DNA of 64,000 nt, taken from contig NZ_CP016438.1 of NCBI RefSeq assembly GCF_001685355.1, forward strand, positions 7,874,001 through 7,938,000. Reading direction: 5' to 3'. Position numbers and translations under genes: made by a program. The notes below the pieces were generated by a model. It did not search any database, had not been told where the DNA came from, and worked only from the letters and a program-made list of their open reading frames with translations. Shown piece after piece: positions 10,292-18,851 of this stretch (position 1 is its first letter; each line of letters starts with the position of its first letter). The DNA is from Streptomyces lincolnensis. Its GTDB lineage: Bacteria; Actinomycetota; Actinomycetes; Streptomycetales; Streptomycetaceae.

Positions 10292-11200
10292 GTGGACGAA
10301 CGGCAGTTGCGGATCCTGCGGGAGCTGGGCGAACTGGGCAGCGTCACCGCGGTCGCCGAGGCGCTGCTGGTGACACCGTCGGCGATCTCGCAGCAGCTGC
10401 GCCTGCTCCAGCGCGCGATCCCGGTGCCGCTGACCGAGCGCGACGGACGGCGGCTGGTGCTCACCGACGCCGGGCAGGCCTTGGCGGGCGCGGCGATCGA
10501 GGTGGAGACGGCGCTGGCACGCGCCCGGCACACGGTCGAGGAGTTCGTCGCCCGACCGGACGGCGAGGTGTCGCTGGCGGCCTTCCACAGCGCGGGCGCG
10601 GCGTTCTTCCCCCTGCTCCTGCGGGCGCTCGCGGGCCCAGGGCGCCCGGTGCTCGCGCTGGCCGACGAGGACGTCGTCCAGGACGACTTCCCCCGGCTGA
10701 CCCGGGAGTACGACCTGGTCCTCGCCCACCGCCTCGACCACGCCCCGGCCTGGCCGGACACGGTGACCGCGACGACGCTGCTGCGTGAGCCGCTGGACGT
10801 GGCCATGCCCGTGGACCACCCACTCGCCACCAGGCGCCGGGTGACCCCGCGTGACGTGGCCGGCGAGCCGTGGATCACCGTCCACGACGGTTTCCCGGTC
10901 ATGGCCACCATCGAGGCGATCGCCGCGGCGGCGGGCCGTCGGCTCCACCTCGCCCACCGCATCAACGAGTTCGCGGTGGCCGCGGAGGCGGTGGCGGCGG
11001 GCGGCGGCCTGGCCCTGATGCCCCGCTGGACCTCCCGCCGCCACCCGGCCCTGGTCCTGAGACCCCTCAGCGGTGTACAGGCCCGACGCCACATCGACGC
11101 TCTGTACCGCCCTGAGCGCACGGCCAGGAGGGCGGTCCGCACGGTCCTGACGGAGCTGCGCCGAGCGGCACGGACGATCCAGGACCAGGTGACGTCGTAG
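10292..11200 (+). CDS. LysR family transcriptional regulator
   Basis: A 302-residue DNA-binding regulator. The winged HTH covers residues 1-60 (DERQLRILRELGELGSVTAV, TPSAISQQLRLLQ) and is followed by a periplasmic-binding-fold effector domain ending ALYRPERTARRAV. GTG 10292 starts six bases after the -10-like TACACT, so the mRNA may be leaderless; the GAGGAGG that overlaps the start is too close to act as a normal ribosome site. Divergent from the EamA exporter, it probably controls that gene and itself. The effector is unknown. Confidence 0.92.
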   Translation: MDERQLRILRELGELGSVTAVAEALLVTPSAISQQLRLLQRAIPVPLTERDGRRLVLTDAGQALAGAAIEVETALARARHTVEEFVARPDGEVSLAAFHSAGAAFFPLLLRALAGPGRPVLALADEDVVQDDFPRLTREYDLVLAHRLDHAPAWPDTVTATTLLREPLDVAMPVDHPLATRRRVTPRDVAGEPWITVHDGFPVMATIEAIAAAAGRRLHLAHRINEFAVAAEAVAAGGGLALMPRWTSRRHPALVLRPLSGVQARRHIDALYRPERTARRAVRTVLTELRRAARTIQDQVTS

Positions 11201-11222
11201 CGGGGCGCGAGGCCCGCGCTCG

Positions 11223-12431
11223 TCAGGGTGGCCGCACCCGCTCCGCCATCCGACGCCCCCACCTCCGGCCCGGCGCTTCGACGTACCGATGGGTCAGCAC
11301 GCACAGCGGCAACAGCACCACGAAGAACGCCGCTTCGAGCGCGAGGCTGTCCTGCCGCCGTCGCCCGGCCGTGCCGTCGATCACGGCCAGCAGGACCGGA
11401 TGCACCAGATAGAGCGAGTAGCTGATCGTCCCCAGCCGGGTCAGTGGCCGCGGAACGCGGCGGTGGCGCGAGGCCAGTCCGGCGCCGAAGGTGAGCACGG
11501 CCAGGAGGAACGCCACGATCCAGCCCCGCCGGGTGAAGTGGTGGCCGTCGCCGTACCGGTACGCGCTCCCCACGGCCGAGGCGACCACCACGACGGCGGT
11601 GCCCGCCGCCCACCGCCAGGTGCTCCGGCCGCTCTCGGCGCGGTGGACCGCGGTGCCGAGGAACATCACGGCGAGGATCACCAGGCCCTCCCACAGCGGG
11701 ACCGTGCCGTTGAACGCGACCAGGCCGAGCCCGAGGACCCCGCCCAGCACGCCCCCGAAGATCCGGACCACTCCTGACCCGGCGCTCGCGCAGCAGACGG
11801 CGATCACCATGGCGATCGAGGCGAACGCGATCAGCGGAGCGGTACCGACCCTGCCGGACAGGGCGGAGACCGGCACCACGACCCCGGCCGCCACGCTCAC
11901 GGCGGCGAGCACGGCCAGGACGGCGGCGATCACCGCGGACCGCTGCTGGAGCCGGACCGTGAACAGAGCGACGACCAGCAGATAGAAGGCCATCTCGTAG
12001 GAGAGGGTCCACAGGATCAGCAGGAGGTTGGGCGTGCCCAGCAACTCCTGGAGCATGGTGGCGTGGGCGACGACCACCATGACCGTGCTCTGTCCGCCGA
12101 AATCGCGCATCTCCGCGAACCCCGAGAAGCCGACGGCGAGGAGCAGCGCGACGACGGCCGCCCACAGGGGGTAGATGCGGAAGATCCGTCCGATCCAGAA
12201 CGTCCGGACGCAGCCCCGGCGTTCCAGCGACGCGGGGATGATGTAGCCGCTCACCAGGAAGAACACCATGATGCCGTAGCGGCTGGTGTTGAACTGCGGC
12301 ATCAACTCCCGCCGGAAGTCCGCCATGAAGGTGTACGAGGAGTGGTCGAAGACCACGACGAGTGCGGCGAGGCCGCGCAGGGCGTCCAGCCATGCCAGTC
12401 GCGACGGACCGGCCGGCATCCGGTGCTCCAT
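11223..12431 (-). CDS. Acyltransferase 3 family membrane protein
   Basis: Integral membrane O-acyltransferase of 402 residues with about ten predicted helices. It has the family N-terminal RLAWLDALRGLAALVVVFDH motif, whose His is the proposed catalytic residue, and FFLVSGYIIP after the second helix. The family transfers acyl groups to exported carbohydrates, peptidoglycan or lipids. ATG 12431 lies 4 nt after the stop of the preceding gene, so it is the third member of the ECF sigma operon. That context suggests an envelope-modification output of the sigma factor, which is an inference. Confidence 0.88.
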   Translation of the reverse strand: MEHRMPAGPSRLAWLDALRGLAALVVVFDHSSYTFMADFRRELMPQFNTSRYGIMVFFLVSGYIIPASLERRGCVRTFWIGRIFRIYPLWAAVVALLLAVGFSGFAEMRDFGGQSTVMVVVAHATMLQELLGTPNLLLILWTLSYEMAFYLLVVALFTVRLQQRSAVIAAVLAVLAAVSVAAGVVVPVSALSGRVGTAPLIAFASIAMVIAVCCASAGSGVVRIFGGVLGGVLGLGLVAFNGTVPLWEGLVILAVMFLGTAVHRAESGRSTWRWAAGTAVVVVASAVGSAYRYGDGHHFTRRGWIVAFLLAVLTFGAGLASRHRRVPRPLTRLGTISYSLYLVHPVLLAVIDGTAGRRRQDSLALEAAFFVVLLPLCVLTHRYVEAPGRRWGRRMAERVRPP

Positions 12432-12435
12432 GTGC

Positions 12436-12996
12436 CTAGTCGTCCGGCAGGGTGACCTTGACCGGAACACAGGGTTCGGCCTCGGCCCTGGTCTTGTAGA
12501 CCTCGACCGCGCGCGGCCGGGAAGCGCCCCTGGTGTTCTCGAAGGCCAGGACGTTGCCCGGGCGCAGGGCGACGTCCCAGCCGGCCTTGAGGGGGATGAT
12601 GGGAACCCGGTTGCCCTGCTGGTCGACCCCCACGAGCGGGGTGACCTTGCTGCGCTCGCAGACATAACCGGGAGCGAGCAGGTCGATGGTGACGTGGATG
12701 CCCCACGCACTCACTTTCGTCCTGAGCTCGCGCTGGGCCCCGACGCTGATGGTCTGGGCCTTGACGGTGAGCATGATGCTGCCGTCGTCGCGGGGCTCCA
12801 CCGCGAAGGCCGTGGAGTCGGCCGGCGAGCCGGGCACGGCCACCGTGCCGAGCCAGGCCGCCGCGCAAGCCGCCGCCACGACGGCGATCCGGCGGGGGGC
12901 GAACAAGGGGCGTACGGAAGCCTTCCGCTCGTGCCGCCCGATCTCCTTCTTCAGCTCGTCCAGCAGCCGGTCCTCGAACGTCGTCCGCGTGCTCAT
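12436..12996 (-). CDS. Membrane-anchored protein encoded with ECF sigma factor
   Basis: A 186-residue protein. An N-terminal cytoplasmic stretch of about 30 residues (FEDRLLDELKKEIGRHERK) is followed by one membrane helix (RIAVVAAACAAAWLGTVAV) and an extracytoplasmic domain with two Cys (VCERSKV, EPCVPVKV). Position and topology fit a sigma-factor partner or anti-sigma, but there is no ZAS zinc motif (HxxxCxxC), so this is not a classical anti-sigma. It overlaps the sigma gene by ATGA, indicating coupled translation. Confidence 0.7.
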   Translation of the reverse strand: MSTRTTFEDRLLDELKKEIGRHERKASVRPLFAPRRIAVVAAACAAAWLGTVAVPGSPADSTAFAVEPRDDGSIMLTVKAQTISVGAQRELRTKVSAWGIHVTIDLLAPGYVCERSKVTPLVGVDQQGNRVPIIPLKAGWDVALRPGNVLAFENTRGASRPRAVEVYKTRAEAEPCVPVKVTLPDD

Positions 12997-13598
12997 GCTT
13001 CCCCCCTCGCGACGTACAACAGCGATGTGTCCGGCGCTTCCGTTCCTGGAGGATCCGTCTCCTCCCGCAGCGCCTTGCGCGCCCGGTGCAGCCGGACCCG
13101 GGCCGTGACCTGGCGGATGCCGAGCGCGGCGGCGGCCTCGGTGACCGTGAGCTGGTCCACCGCGATGAGTTCCATGACGGCCCGCTCGCCCTCGGGAAGC
13201 CGGGCGAGCGCGGCCAGGACGTGCCGCCCGGGGCTCTCCGCGTCGAGCTTGTCCTCGATCCGGGCGATGTCGTCGGGCTCCAGCAACCGCCGTCCGGAGA
13301 CGCGCAGATCGCGTTCGGCCTCCCGCGCGACCCGGCGGCGCTCCGAGGAGACGACGTTGCGCGCTATGCCGTACAGCCAGGCCGTCTCGCTGCCGAGGCG
13401 CGGCCGGTAGGTGTGGGCCGAGTCGAGGACGGCGAGGAAGATCTCGGCCGTCAGGTCGGCCGCGGTGTGGGGGTCGTCCACCCGCCGGGCCACGAAACGC
13501 AGCACCGCGTCGACATGGCGCCGGTAGAACTCCTCGAAGAGCCGTGGGTCACGCACCGCCTCAGCCGGTCCACCCCGTAACCGTTCCGCGTCATCCAC
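12993..13598 (-). CDS. ECF-type RNA polymerase sigma factor
   Basis: A 201-residue sigma-70 family protein with only regions 2 and 4. Region 2 (FEEFYRRHVDAVLRFVARRV, ending ETAWLYGIARNVVSSERRR) binds the -10 element. Region 4 (ALARLPEGERAVMELIAVDQ, with the HTH LTVTEAAAALGIRQVTARVR) binds the -35 element. GTG 13598 is preceded by AGGAGGGG with 6-nt spacing. It is first in a three-gene leftward operon with a membrane-anchored protein and an acyltransferase, which suggests control of cell-envelope functions. Its regulon is unknown. Confidence 0.93.
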   Translation of the reverse strand: MDDAERLRGGPAEAVRDPRLFEEFYRRHVDAVLRFVARRVDDPHTAADLTAEIFLAVLDSAHTYRPRLGSETAWLYGIARNVVSSERRRVAREAERDLRVSGRRLLEPDDIARIEDKLDAESPGRHVLAALARLPEGERAVMELIAVDQLTVTEAAAALGIRQVTARVRLHRARKALREETDPPGTEAPDTSLLYVARGEA

Positions 13599-13689
13599 GG
13601 ATGTCCCCTCCTGATCGGCGGCTCCCCCGCTTTCACCTGTTCTTGGAACGGGACGCGAAAAGCGTTACAGCGCGAGCCCTCGGATCAGC

Positions 13690-14553
13690 TCAGAACGGAT
13701 ACCAGCGCACCGTCTCGTCCCCGTCCCGCAGGGAGGCCACCCGCCGCTCGAACTCCGCCCGTGCCTGCGGATTGGCCGGCGCGTGCTGGGCCACCCACGC
13801 GCAGCTCGCCGTCTCCCGGGCGCCCCGCAGCACCGAACAGCCCGACCACTCCCGCACATCCCACCCGTACACCGAGGTGAACGTGTCGTAGGCGGCCGCG
13901 GACATCCCGTAGCGGTCCCGGGACAGGGCCATCACCACCAAGTCGTGCTCGCGCAGATCCCCGGAGAAGGTCTCCAGGTCGACCAGGACCGGACCGTCCG
14001 GACCGACGTGGACGTTGCGGGGGAGGGCGTCCCCGTGGATCGGCCCCGGCGGCAGGTGGGGGGTGAGGGTGGCCGCGGCGGTGGCGAATCCGTCGCGCCG
14101 CGCGCGCAGATACGCGGCGTCGGCCGGGTCGATCGCGTCGCCGGCGAGCCGCAGCCACCGCTCGACCCCGCCCAGCAGCTCACGGGGCGGCAGGGCGAAG
14201 GGCGGCGCGGGCAGGACGTGCACCAGCCGCAGCAGTTCGGCCAGATCCCGTGGTTCGGCCGGCCGTACGGCCTCCGGCAGCCGGTGCCACACCGTCACCG
14301 GGCATCCCTCGACCAGCAGCGGCTTGGTCTCGGCGGCCCGGACCGCCGGCACGCCCGCCTCGGCGAGCCACACCGCGACGGACAGCTCCCGGCGCGCCCG
14401 GTCGAGGAGTTCGGCGTCGCGGCCCACCTTGACGACGAGGTCACCGGCGGCGAACACCGCGTTCTCGCCGAGGGCGAGCAGCCGCGCCTCCCGCGCCGGG
14501 ACGGGCAGTACGCCCGCCGCGGCCAGTACGTCCCGCGCCCGTGCCTCGTCCAT
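13690..14553 (-). CDS. Aminoglycoside phosphotransferase (APH)-fold kinase
   Basis: A 287-residue member of the APH/choline-kinase-like family. Seen: ENAVFAAGDLVVKVGR (nucleotide-binding strand with Lys), the catalytic-loop IHGDALPRNVHV with Asp and Asn, and VLVDLETFSGD carrying the metal-binding Asp. GGGAGG lies 7 nt before ATG 14553. Members phosphorylate antibiotics or small metabolites, and many actinomycete copies have unknown substrates, so resistance is not claimed. It is a single gene, divergent from the sugar transporter operon. Confidence 0.88.
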   Translation of the reverse strand: MDEARARDVLAAAGVLPVPAREARLLALGENAVFAAGDLVVKVGRDAELLDRARRELSVAVWLAEAGVPAVRAAETKPLLVEGCPVTVWHRLPEAVRPAEPRDLAELLRLVHVLPAPPFALPPRELLGGVERWLRLAGDAIDPADAAYLRARRDGFATAAATLTPHLPPGPIHGDALPRNVHVGPDGPVLVDLETFSGDLREHDLVVMALSRDRYGMSAAAYDTFTSVYGWDVREWSGCSVLRGARETASCAWVAQHAPANPQARAEFERRVASLRDGDETVRWYPF

Positions 14554-14666
14554 CGTCCGGCCTCCCAGCCCTCATATACGTCCGTCTTCGTACGCGTCCG
14601 CGAACGGTGGCGTGAATCCGCCACCACCGTGTCCTGAACCCGACAACCGACCGACAGTGTCGCATT

Positions 14667-14701
14667 CGCACAGGTCGGGCCCTGTGCGCGCTGCCTTGAC
14701 G
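14667..14701 (+). promoter_or_regulatory. Inverted-repeat operator and -35 element of sugar ABC operon
   Basis: CGCACAGG-N6-CCTGTGCG is a perfect 8-bp dyad at 14667-14688. It sits just upstream of TTGACG (14696-14701), with GACCAT about 17 nt further as a possible -10. A dyad in this place is typical for a LacI, ROK or GntR repressor of sugar uptake, but no such regulator gene is adjacent. Confidence 0.5.
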
Positions 14702-14778
14702 CCGTCCACCGCGTTCACGACCATGACGTGGGCCCGACGGGTCCGGCACGTGACGAGTCGTGCGAAGGAGCCGCTCAC

Positions 14779-15714
14779 GTGACTTTGGTGACCGCGACGA
14801 AGCGGTCGGCGCAGGGGGCGCCAGGGGCCGACGGGGGCCGGCGGCCCGTCGACCACGGGGCCTGGTTCCTGGTGCTGCCCGCGCTGATCCCGATCCTGGT
14901 ACTGAGTGTGGGACCCCTGCTCTACGGGATCCTGCTGGCCTTCACCGACGCCCAGTCGGGGCGCACCCGTTCCACCCAGTGGATCGGCACCCTCAATTTC
15001 CAGGACCTGCTGCACGACACGCTGTTCTGGGAGTCGTTCCGGATCGGCCTGGTCTGGGCGGTCGGGGTGACGGTCCCGCAGTTCCTGCTCGCGCTCGGCC
15101 TCGCCCTCCTGCTCAACCAGGACCTGAAGCTGCGCTGGCTGGCCCGCGCCCTGGCGATCATCCCGTGGGCGATGCCCGAGGTGGTCGTCGGAGTGATGTG
15201 GCGGCTGGTCTACAGCCCGGACGCCGGTGTCCTCAACGAGACCCTGCGCGACCTGGGGCTCGGCGACGGCCGCGACTGGCTGAGCGGCCTCGGCACCGCC
15301 CTGCCCGCGGTGATCGTCGTCGGCGTCTGGGCGGGCATGCCCCAGACGACGGTCGCCCTGCTCGCAGGCCTCCAGAACACCCCGCGTGAACTCCACGAGG
15401 CGGCCGCGATGGACGGCGCCGGCGCCTGGCGCCGCTTCCGCACGGTCACCTGGCCGGCGCTGCGACCGGTCGCTTTCGCGATCACCGCGCTCAACTTCAT
15501 CTGGAACTTCAACTCCTTCGCCCTGGTGTACGTCCTGACCAGCGGCGGACCCGGCGGCCGCACCCGACTGCCCATGCTCTTCGCCTACGAAGAGGCCTTC
15601 CGCTACGGCCAGTTCGGCTACGCGGCGGCGATGGGCTGTGTGATGGTCGCGCTGATCTCGGTCCTGCTCGCCCTCTTCCTGGTGGGCCGGCTCAGGGGAG
15701 GCGACGACACATGA
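14779..15714 (+). CDS. Sugar ABC transporter permease (MalF/UgpA type)
   Basis: Inner-membrane permease of 311 residues with six helices and the EAA loop ELHEAAAMDGAGAWRRFRTV, which docks the ATPase. GTG 14779 is chosen because AAGGAG lies 8-9 nt upstream, whereas the upstream ATG at 14728 has no ribosome site. It overlaps the next permease by ATGA. As in many actinomycete CUT1 importers, no ATPase gene is present, so a shared MsiK-like ATPase probably energises it. Confidence 0.93.
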   Translation: MTLVTATKRSAQGAPGADGGRRPVDHGAWFLVLPALIPILVLSVGPLLYGILLAFTDAQSGRTRSTQWIGTLNFQDLLHDTLFWESFRIGLVWAVGVTVPQFLLALGLALLLNQDLKLRWLARALAIIPWAMPEVVVGVMWRLVYSPDAGVLNETLRDLGLGDGRDWLSGLGTALPAVIVVGVWAGMPQTTVALLAGLQNTPRELHEAAAMDGAGAWRRFRTVTWPALRPVAFAITALNFIWNFNSFALVYVLTSGGPGGRTRLPMLFAYEEAFRYGQFGYAAAMGCVMVALISVLLALFLVGRLRGGDDT

Positions 15715-16544
15715 GGACCAGCACCGGCGGCCGGATCGGCCAGTACGCGGCCCTGCTCGCGTATCTCGTCTTCCTCGCCCTTCCCTTCCTCTGGCTCGTC
15801 TCCATCGCCTTCAAGTCGCCGCGGGAACTGGGCAGTCTGCACCCGACCTGGTTCCCCCAAGAGCCCACGCTCGACAACTTCCGGCAGGCCTTCGACGAAC
15901 AGCCGCTGCTGCGGGCCGCGGGCAACTCCCTGCTCGCCGCGCTCGGCGCCGCCCTGATCGCCGTACTGATCGCGACCCCGCTCGCCTACGTCATGGCCCG
16001 GCACCGCACCCGGCTCGCGAAGGCCGCGACGGGGTGGGTGGTGGTCAGCCAGGCGTTCCCGCTCGTGCTGGTGATCATCCCGCTGTTCCTGGTGCTGAAG
16101 AACCTGGGTCTGATCAACTCCCTGCCGGGGCTGGTGCTGGTGTACGTGGTGTGGGCGCTGCCGTTCTCGCTGTGGATGCTCGTCGGATACGTCCGTGCCG
16201 TGCCCGCCGAGCTGGAGGAGGCGGCGGCGGTCGACGGGGCCGGGCGTCTGCGGACCCTGGTGTCGGTGACGGCGCCGCTGCTCGCGCCGGGGATCGTGGC
16301 GACGGCGCTGTTCGCGTTCATCACGGCGTGGAACGAGTTCTTCTTCGCACTGGTGCTGCTGAAGACGCCCGAGAAGCAGACCCTGCCGGTCGTTCTCACC
16401 CACTTCATCGGCGCGGAGGGCGTGGCCGACCTCGGACCGCTGGCGGCGGCCGCCTTCCTGGCGACCCTGCCCTCCCTGGTCGTCTTCGCGATCATCCAAC
16501 GACGGATCACGGGCGGCATGCTCACCGGGGCGGTGAAGAGCTGA
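15711..16544 (+). CDS. Sugar ABC transporter permease (MalG type)
   Basis: Second permease of the CUT1 importer, 277 residues. Six helices are visible and the EAA motif is ELEEAAAVDGAGRLRTLVSV; the C-terminal RRITGGMLTGAVKS is typical of MalG-type subunits. It overlaps the upstream permease (ATGA) and the downstream binding-protein gene (TGATG), so the three genes form one translationally coupled operon. Confidence 0.95.
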   Translation: MRTSTGGRIGQYAALLAYLVFLALPFLWLVSIAFKSPRELGSLHPTWFPQEPTLDNFRQAFDEQPLLRAAGNSLLAALGAALIAVLIATPLAYVMARHRTRLAKAATGWVVVSQAFPLVLVIIPLFLVLKNLGLINSLPGLVLVYVVWALPFSLWMLVGYVRAVPAELEEAAAVDGAGRLRTLVSVTAPLLAPGIVATALFAFITAWNEFFFALVLLKTPEKQTLPVVLTHFIGAEGVADLGPLAAAAFLATLPSLVVFAIIQRRITGGMLTGAVKS

Positions 16545-17827
16545 TGCGCACCAGACTCGCGGGCGTTCTGGCCCTGGTCCTGCTGCTGGCCGGCTGCACG
16601 AGCGGCGGCGACGGCTCCGGCACCGGCCCGGTCACCCTCCGGTTCCAGTCCCTGGCCTGGCAGGAGGAGTCCGTCGAGGCCAACCAGGAACTGGTGAAGG
16701 AGTGGAACGCCACCCACCCGGACGTCAAGGTCGAGTACGTCCAGGGCAGTTGGGACAGCGTCCACGACCAGCTGCTCACCTCCTTCGAGGGCGGCGAGGC
16801 GCCCGACATCATCCACGACGCCTCGGACGACCTCGCGGACTTCGCCTACGGCGGCTACCTGGCCGACCTCACCGACCTGCTGCCCGCCCGCCTCAAGTCC
16901 GACATCCCGCAGCGCAGTTGGGAGGCGACCACCTTCGGCGAGGGCGTCTACGGCGTCCCCTTCCTCCAGGAACCGCGCGTTCTCATCGCCAACGCCACGT
17001 GGCTGAAGGAGTCCGGCGTACGCATCCCGACGCCCCGACACCCGTGGAGCTGGGCGGAGTTCAGGGACATCACCGATCGGCTCAGCGCCGGCGACGGCAA
17101 GTACGGCGTCGCCTGGCCGCTGAAGGAACCCGTCTCCGCCACGCTCAACCTGTCCCTGTCGGCAGGCGGCCGGCTCTTCCACCGGGGCGCGGACGGCAAG
17201 GTGACGATCCGCTTCGAGGCCGCCGACGAGACGGTGCCGCGGACGATCCACGATCAGGCGAACACCGATCACAGCGCCTCGCCCACCACCCTCGGCAGCG
17301 GCGGCTCGGACACCCTGCCCGGCTTCTTCGGCGGCAAGTACGCCATGGTGCCGCTCGGCTTCTCCTACCGCCAGCAGATCGCGCAGCAGGCACCCAAGGG
17401 CTTCCGGTGGCAGGTGCTGCCCGCCCCCGCCGGCGCCGACGGGCTCGCCCAGGGCGTCAGCCCGCAGACCCTGTCCGTCGCGGAGGACAGCCCGCACCAG
17501 AAGGAGGCCGTCGCGTTCATCGACTTCCTGCTCCGGCCGCAGAACATGGTCCGGCTGGCCCTGGGCGACTGGATGCTGCCCACCGGCACCCGGGCGCTGA
17601 AGGACCCCGCCCTGCGCACCGCCGAGAACGGCTGGGCGACCGGCACCGCCCTCGCCGCGCACCTGCGGTCGGCGCCCGCGCAGTCCGTGCGCGGCTATCC
17701 CGAGTGGAAGGACAAGGTCGCCACACCCGCGTTCCAGGAGTACTACAGCGGGGCGATCGGACTGCGCGAACTGCGTGAACGGCTGGAGGACGACGGCAAC
17801 CTGGTGCTCGCCCGCTACCAGCGCTGA
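16544..17827 (+). CDS. Sugar ABC transporter substrate-binding lipoprotein
   Basis: Extracytoplasmic solute-binding protein of 427 residues. The signal peptide ends in the lipobox LLAGC (Cys near residue 18), so it is lipid-anchored. The body has the family 1 solute-binding fold: VTLRFQSLAWQEES, SWDSVHDQLLTSFEGGEAPD and YAMVPLGFSYRQQ. The sugar is not predictable. It ends the operon and converges with the DUF3152 gene. An inverted repeat spans both stop codons. Confidence 0.93.
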   Translation: MRTRLAGVLALVLLLAGCTSGGDGSGTGPVTLRFQSLAWQEESVEANQELVKEWNATHPDVKVEYVQGSWDSVHDQLLTSFEGGEAPDIIHDASDDLADFAYGGYLADLTDLLPARLKSDIPQRSWEATTFGEGVYGVPFLQEPRVLIANATWLKESGVRIPTPRHPWSWAEFRDITDRLSAGDGKYGVAWPLKEPVSATLNLSLSAGGRLFHRGADGKVTIRFEAADETVPRTIHDQANTDHSASPTTLGSGGSDTLPGFFGGKYAMVPLGFSYRQQIAQQAPKGFRWQVLPAPAGADGLAQGVSPQTLSVAEDSPHQKEAVAFIDFLLRPQNMVRLALGDWMLPTGTRALKDPALRTAENGWATGTALAAHLRSAPAQSVRGYPEWKDKVATPAFQEYYSGAIGLRELRERLEDDGNLVLARYQR

Positions 17828-17854
17828 GCCGGCCGGGGGACGACACCGGCTCAG
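17824..17854. terminator. Bidirectional terminator covering two stop codons
   Basis: CTGAGCCGG (17824-17832) pairs perfectly with CCGGCTCAG (17846-17854) around a 13-nt loop. The left arm contains the TGA of the binding-protein gene and the right arm contains the stop of the convergent DUF3152 gene, so the stop codons themselves are part of a shared hairpin. Confidence 0.65.
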
Positions 17855-18723
17855 GGCACCGCGGGCCCGGTGAGGTACGTCCCGTCCTCGTCGTACGGCC
17901 AGACATTGGGCTCGCACCCCTTCATGCCCTTTATCTGCTGCATCATCGCGGGCGCCGGCTTCCCCGGGCCGGGACAGGTGACATGGCCGTGGCCGAGGAA
18001 GTGGCCGACCTCGTGGTTGATGATCAGCGCCCGGTAGGCCGGTACGTCGTCGGCGTAGACGGGGGTGGCCAGTTCCCAGCGTTTGAGGTTGACCATGACG
18101 TGGTCGCCGACGTTGCAGTTGACCTCGCCGCCGGTGTCCAGCCCGTACTGCCCGCAGATCTTGTCCACGGTCGCGGGGGTCGCGACGCGGACGACGAAGT
18201 CGGTGCCGCCGCCCGAGACCCGCCGGAACGCCGACCGGCCGTCCGCCGTCCAGCCGCGCCGGTCGGCCAGGACGCGCTCCACCTGCTCGGCGACGTCCGC
18301 GGCGGACAGTTTCAGACCGTCCTCGACCTCGACCCGGTAGCGCAGCGCCGTCCCGGTCCCCACCTTGGCGCTTCCCCCGGGCGCGGTGGTGAACGTGCCA
18401 GGGCCGGAGGCCGGGATGACGGGCCGCTTCGGGGGCGCGCTCGCGGACGGTTCGGTCGACGGCCTGGCCGACGGCGCGGCACTGGTACCGGCATCAGTAC
18501 CGGCATCGGTGACGCTCCCCTCCCGCCCGGAAACGGAACCGGTACCGGCCCCCGCCCCGGACGTCCACCCCACGGCCGCGAACCCGGTCGCCCCCAGCAG
18601 CACCACCGCGGTCAGGCCGCCCCACAGCGTCCGCGTCCTCTTCCGCCCGCGCGCGGGGGCGTGCGCGGGGCCGCCGCTCCTGCGGCGCCGGGTGCGGGAC
18701 GGAGTTGCTCGGTGCGCGGTCAT
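17851..18723 (-). CDS. DUF3152 zinc metalloprotease-like membrane/secreted protein
   Basis: Actinobacterial protein of 290 residues. A basic N-terminus (RTRRRRSGG, RGRKRTRT) precedes one membrane segment or signal anchor (LWGGLTAVVLLGATGFAAVG), then a Ser/Thr/Pro-rich linker, then the DUF3152 domain. The domain carries HEVGHFLGHGH near 237-247, a complete HExxHxxGxxH zinc motif, and CGQYGLDTGGEVNC plus CPGPG and GCEPN cysteines. It acts outside the membrane; peptidase activity is expected but no substrate is known. The frame extends upstream into the divergent regulator, and ATG 18723 is the most reasonable start although it lacks a strong ribosome site. Confidence 0.82.
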   Translation of the reverse strand: MTAHRATPSRTRRRRSGGPAHAPARGRKRTRTLWGGLTAVVLLGATGFAAVGWTSGAGAGTGSVSGREGSVTDAGTDAGTSAAPSARPSTEPSASAPPKRPVIPASGPGTFTTAPGGSAKVGTGTALRYRVEVEDGLKLSAADVAEQVERVLADRRGWTADGRSAFRRVSGGGTDFVVRVATPATVDKICGQYGLDTGGEVNCNVGDHVMVNLKRWELATPVYADDVPAYRALIINHEVGHFLGHGHVTCPGPGKPAPAMMQQIKGMKGCEPNVWPYDEDGTYLTGPAVP

Positions 18724-18769
18724 GGTCGTAGAGGCTGTGACCGCGATGTGATCGGATCTGGCCCGGACG

Positions 18770-18786
18770 GTAACGAACGGATAACG
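18770..18786. promoter_or_regulatory. Direct repeats resembling an AfsQ1/OmpR-type binding site
   Basis: GTAAC-N6-ATAAC (18770-18785), with TAACG repeated at 18771 and 18782, gives an 11-bp period of one helical turn as used by OmpR-family dimers. The AfsQ1 consensus described for S. coelicolor is GTNAC-N6-GTNAC. The site lies between the divergent protease and response-regulator genes, about 65-80 bp before the regulator ATG. Another GTAAC occurs at 18807-18811. Confidence 0.5.
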
Positions 18787-18851
18787 GTCCTTCATGTGAT
18801 CATCCGGTAACAGCCTCCCGGGCCTGTGAAGGATCTGCGGATACTGAGCGC

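Noticed and set aside
13645..13668. GGAAC-N13-CGTTAC resembling an ECF promoter
   Set aside because: It points rightward, away from the sigma gene; the leftward reading (GTAAC-N14-GTT) has poor spacing. Not strong enough to annotate as autoregulation.
18480..18530. Short repeats around GTACCGGCATC
   Set aside because: Lie inside the DUF3152 gene and encode its Thr/Ala/Gly-rich linker.
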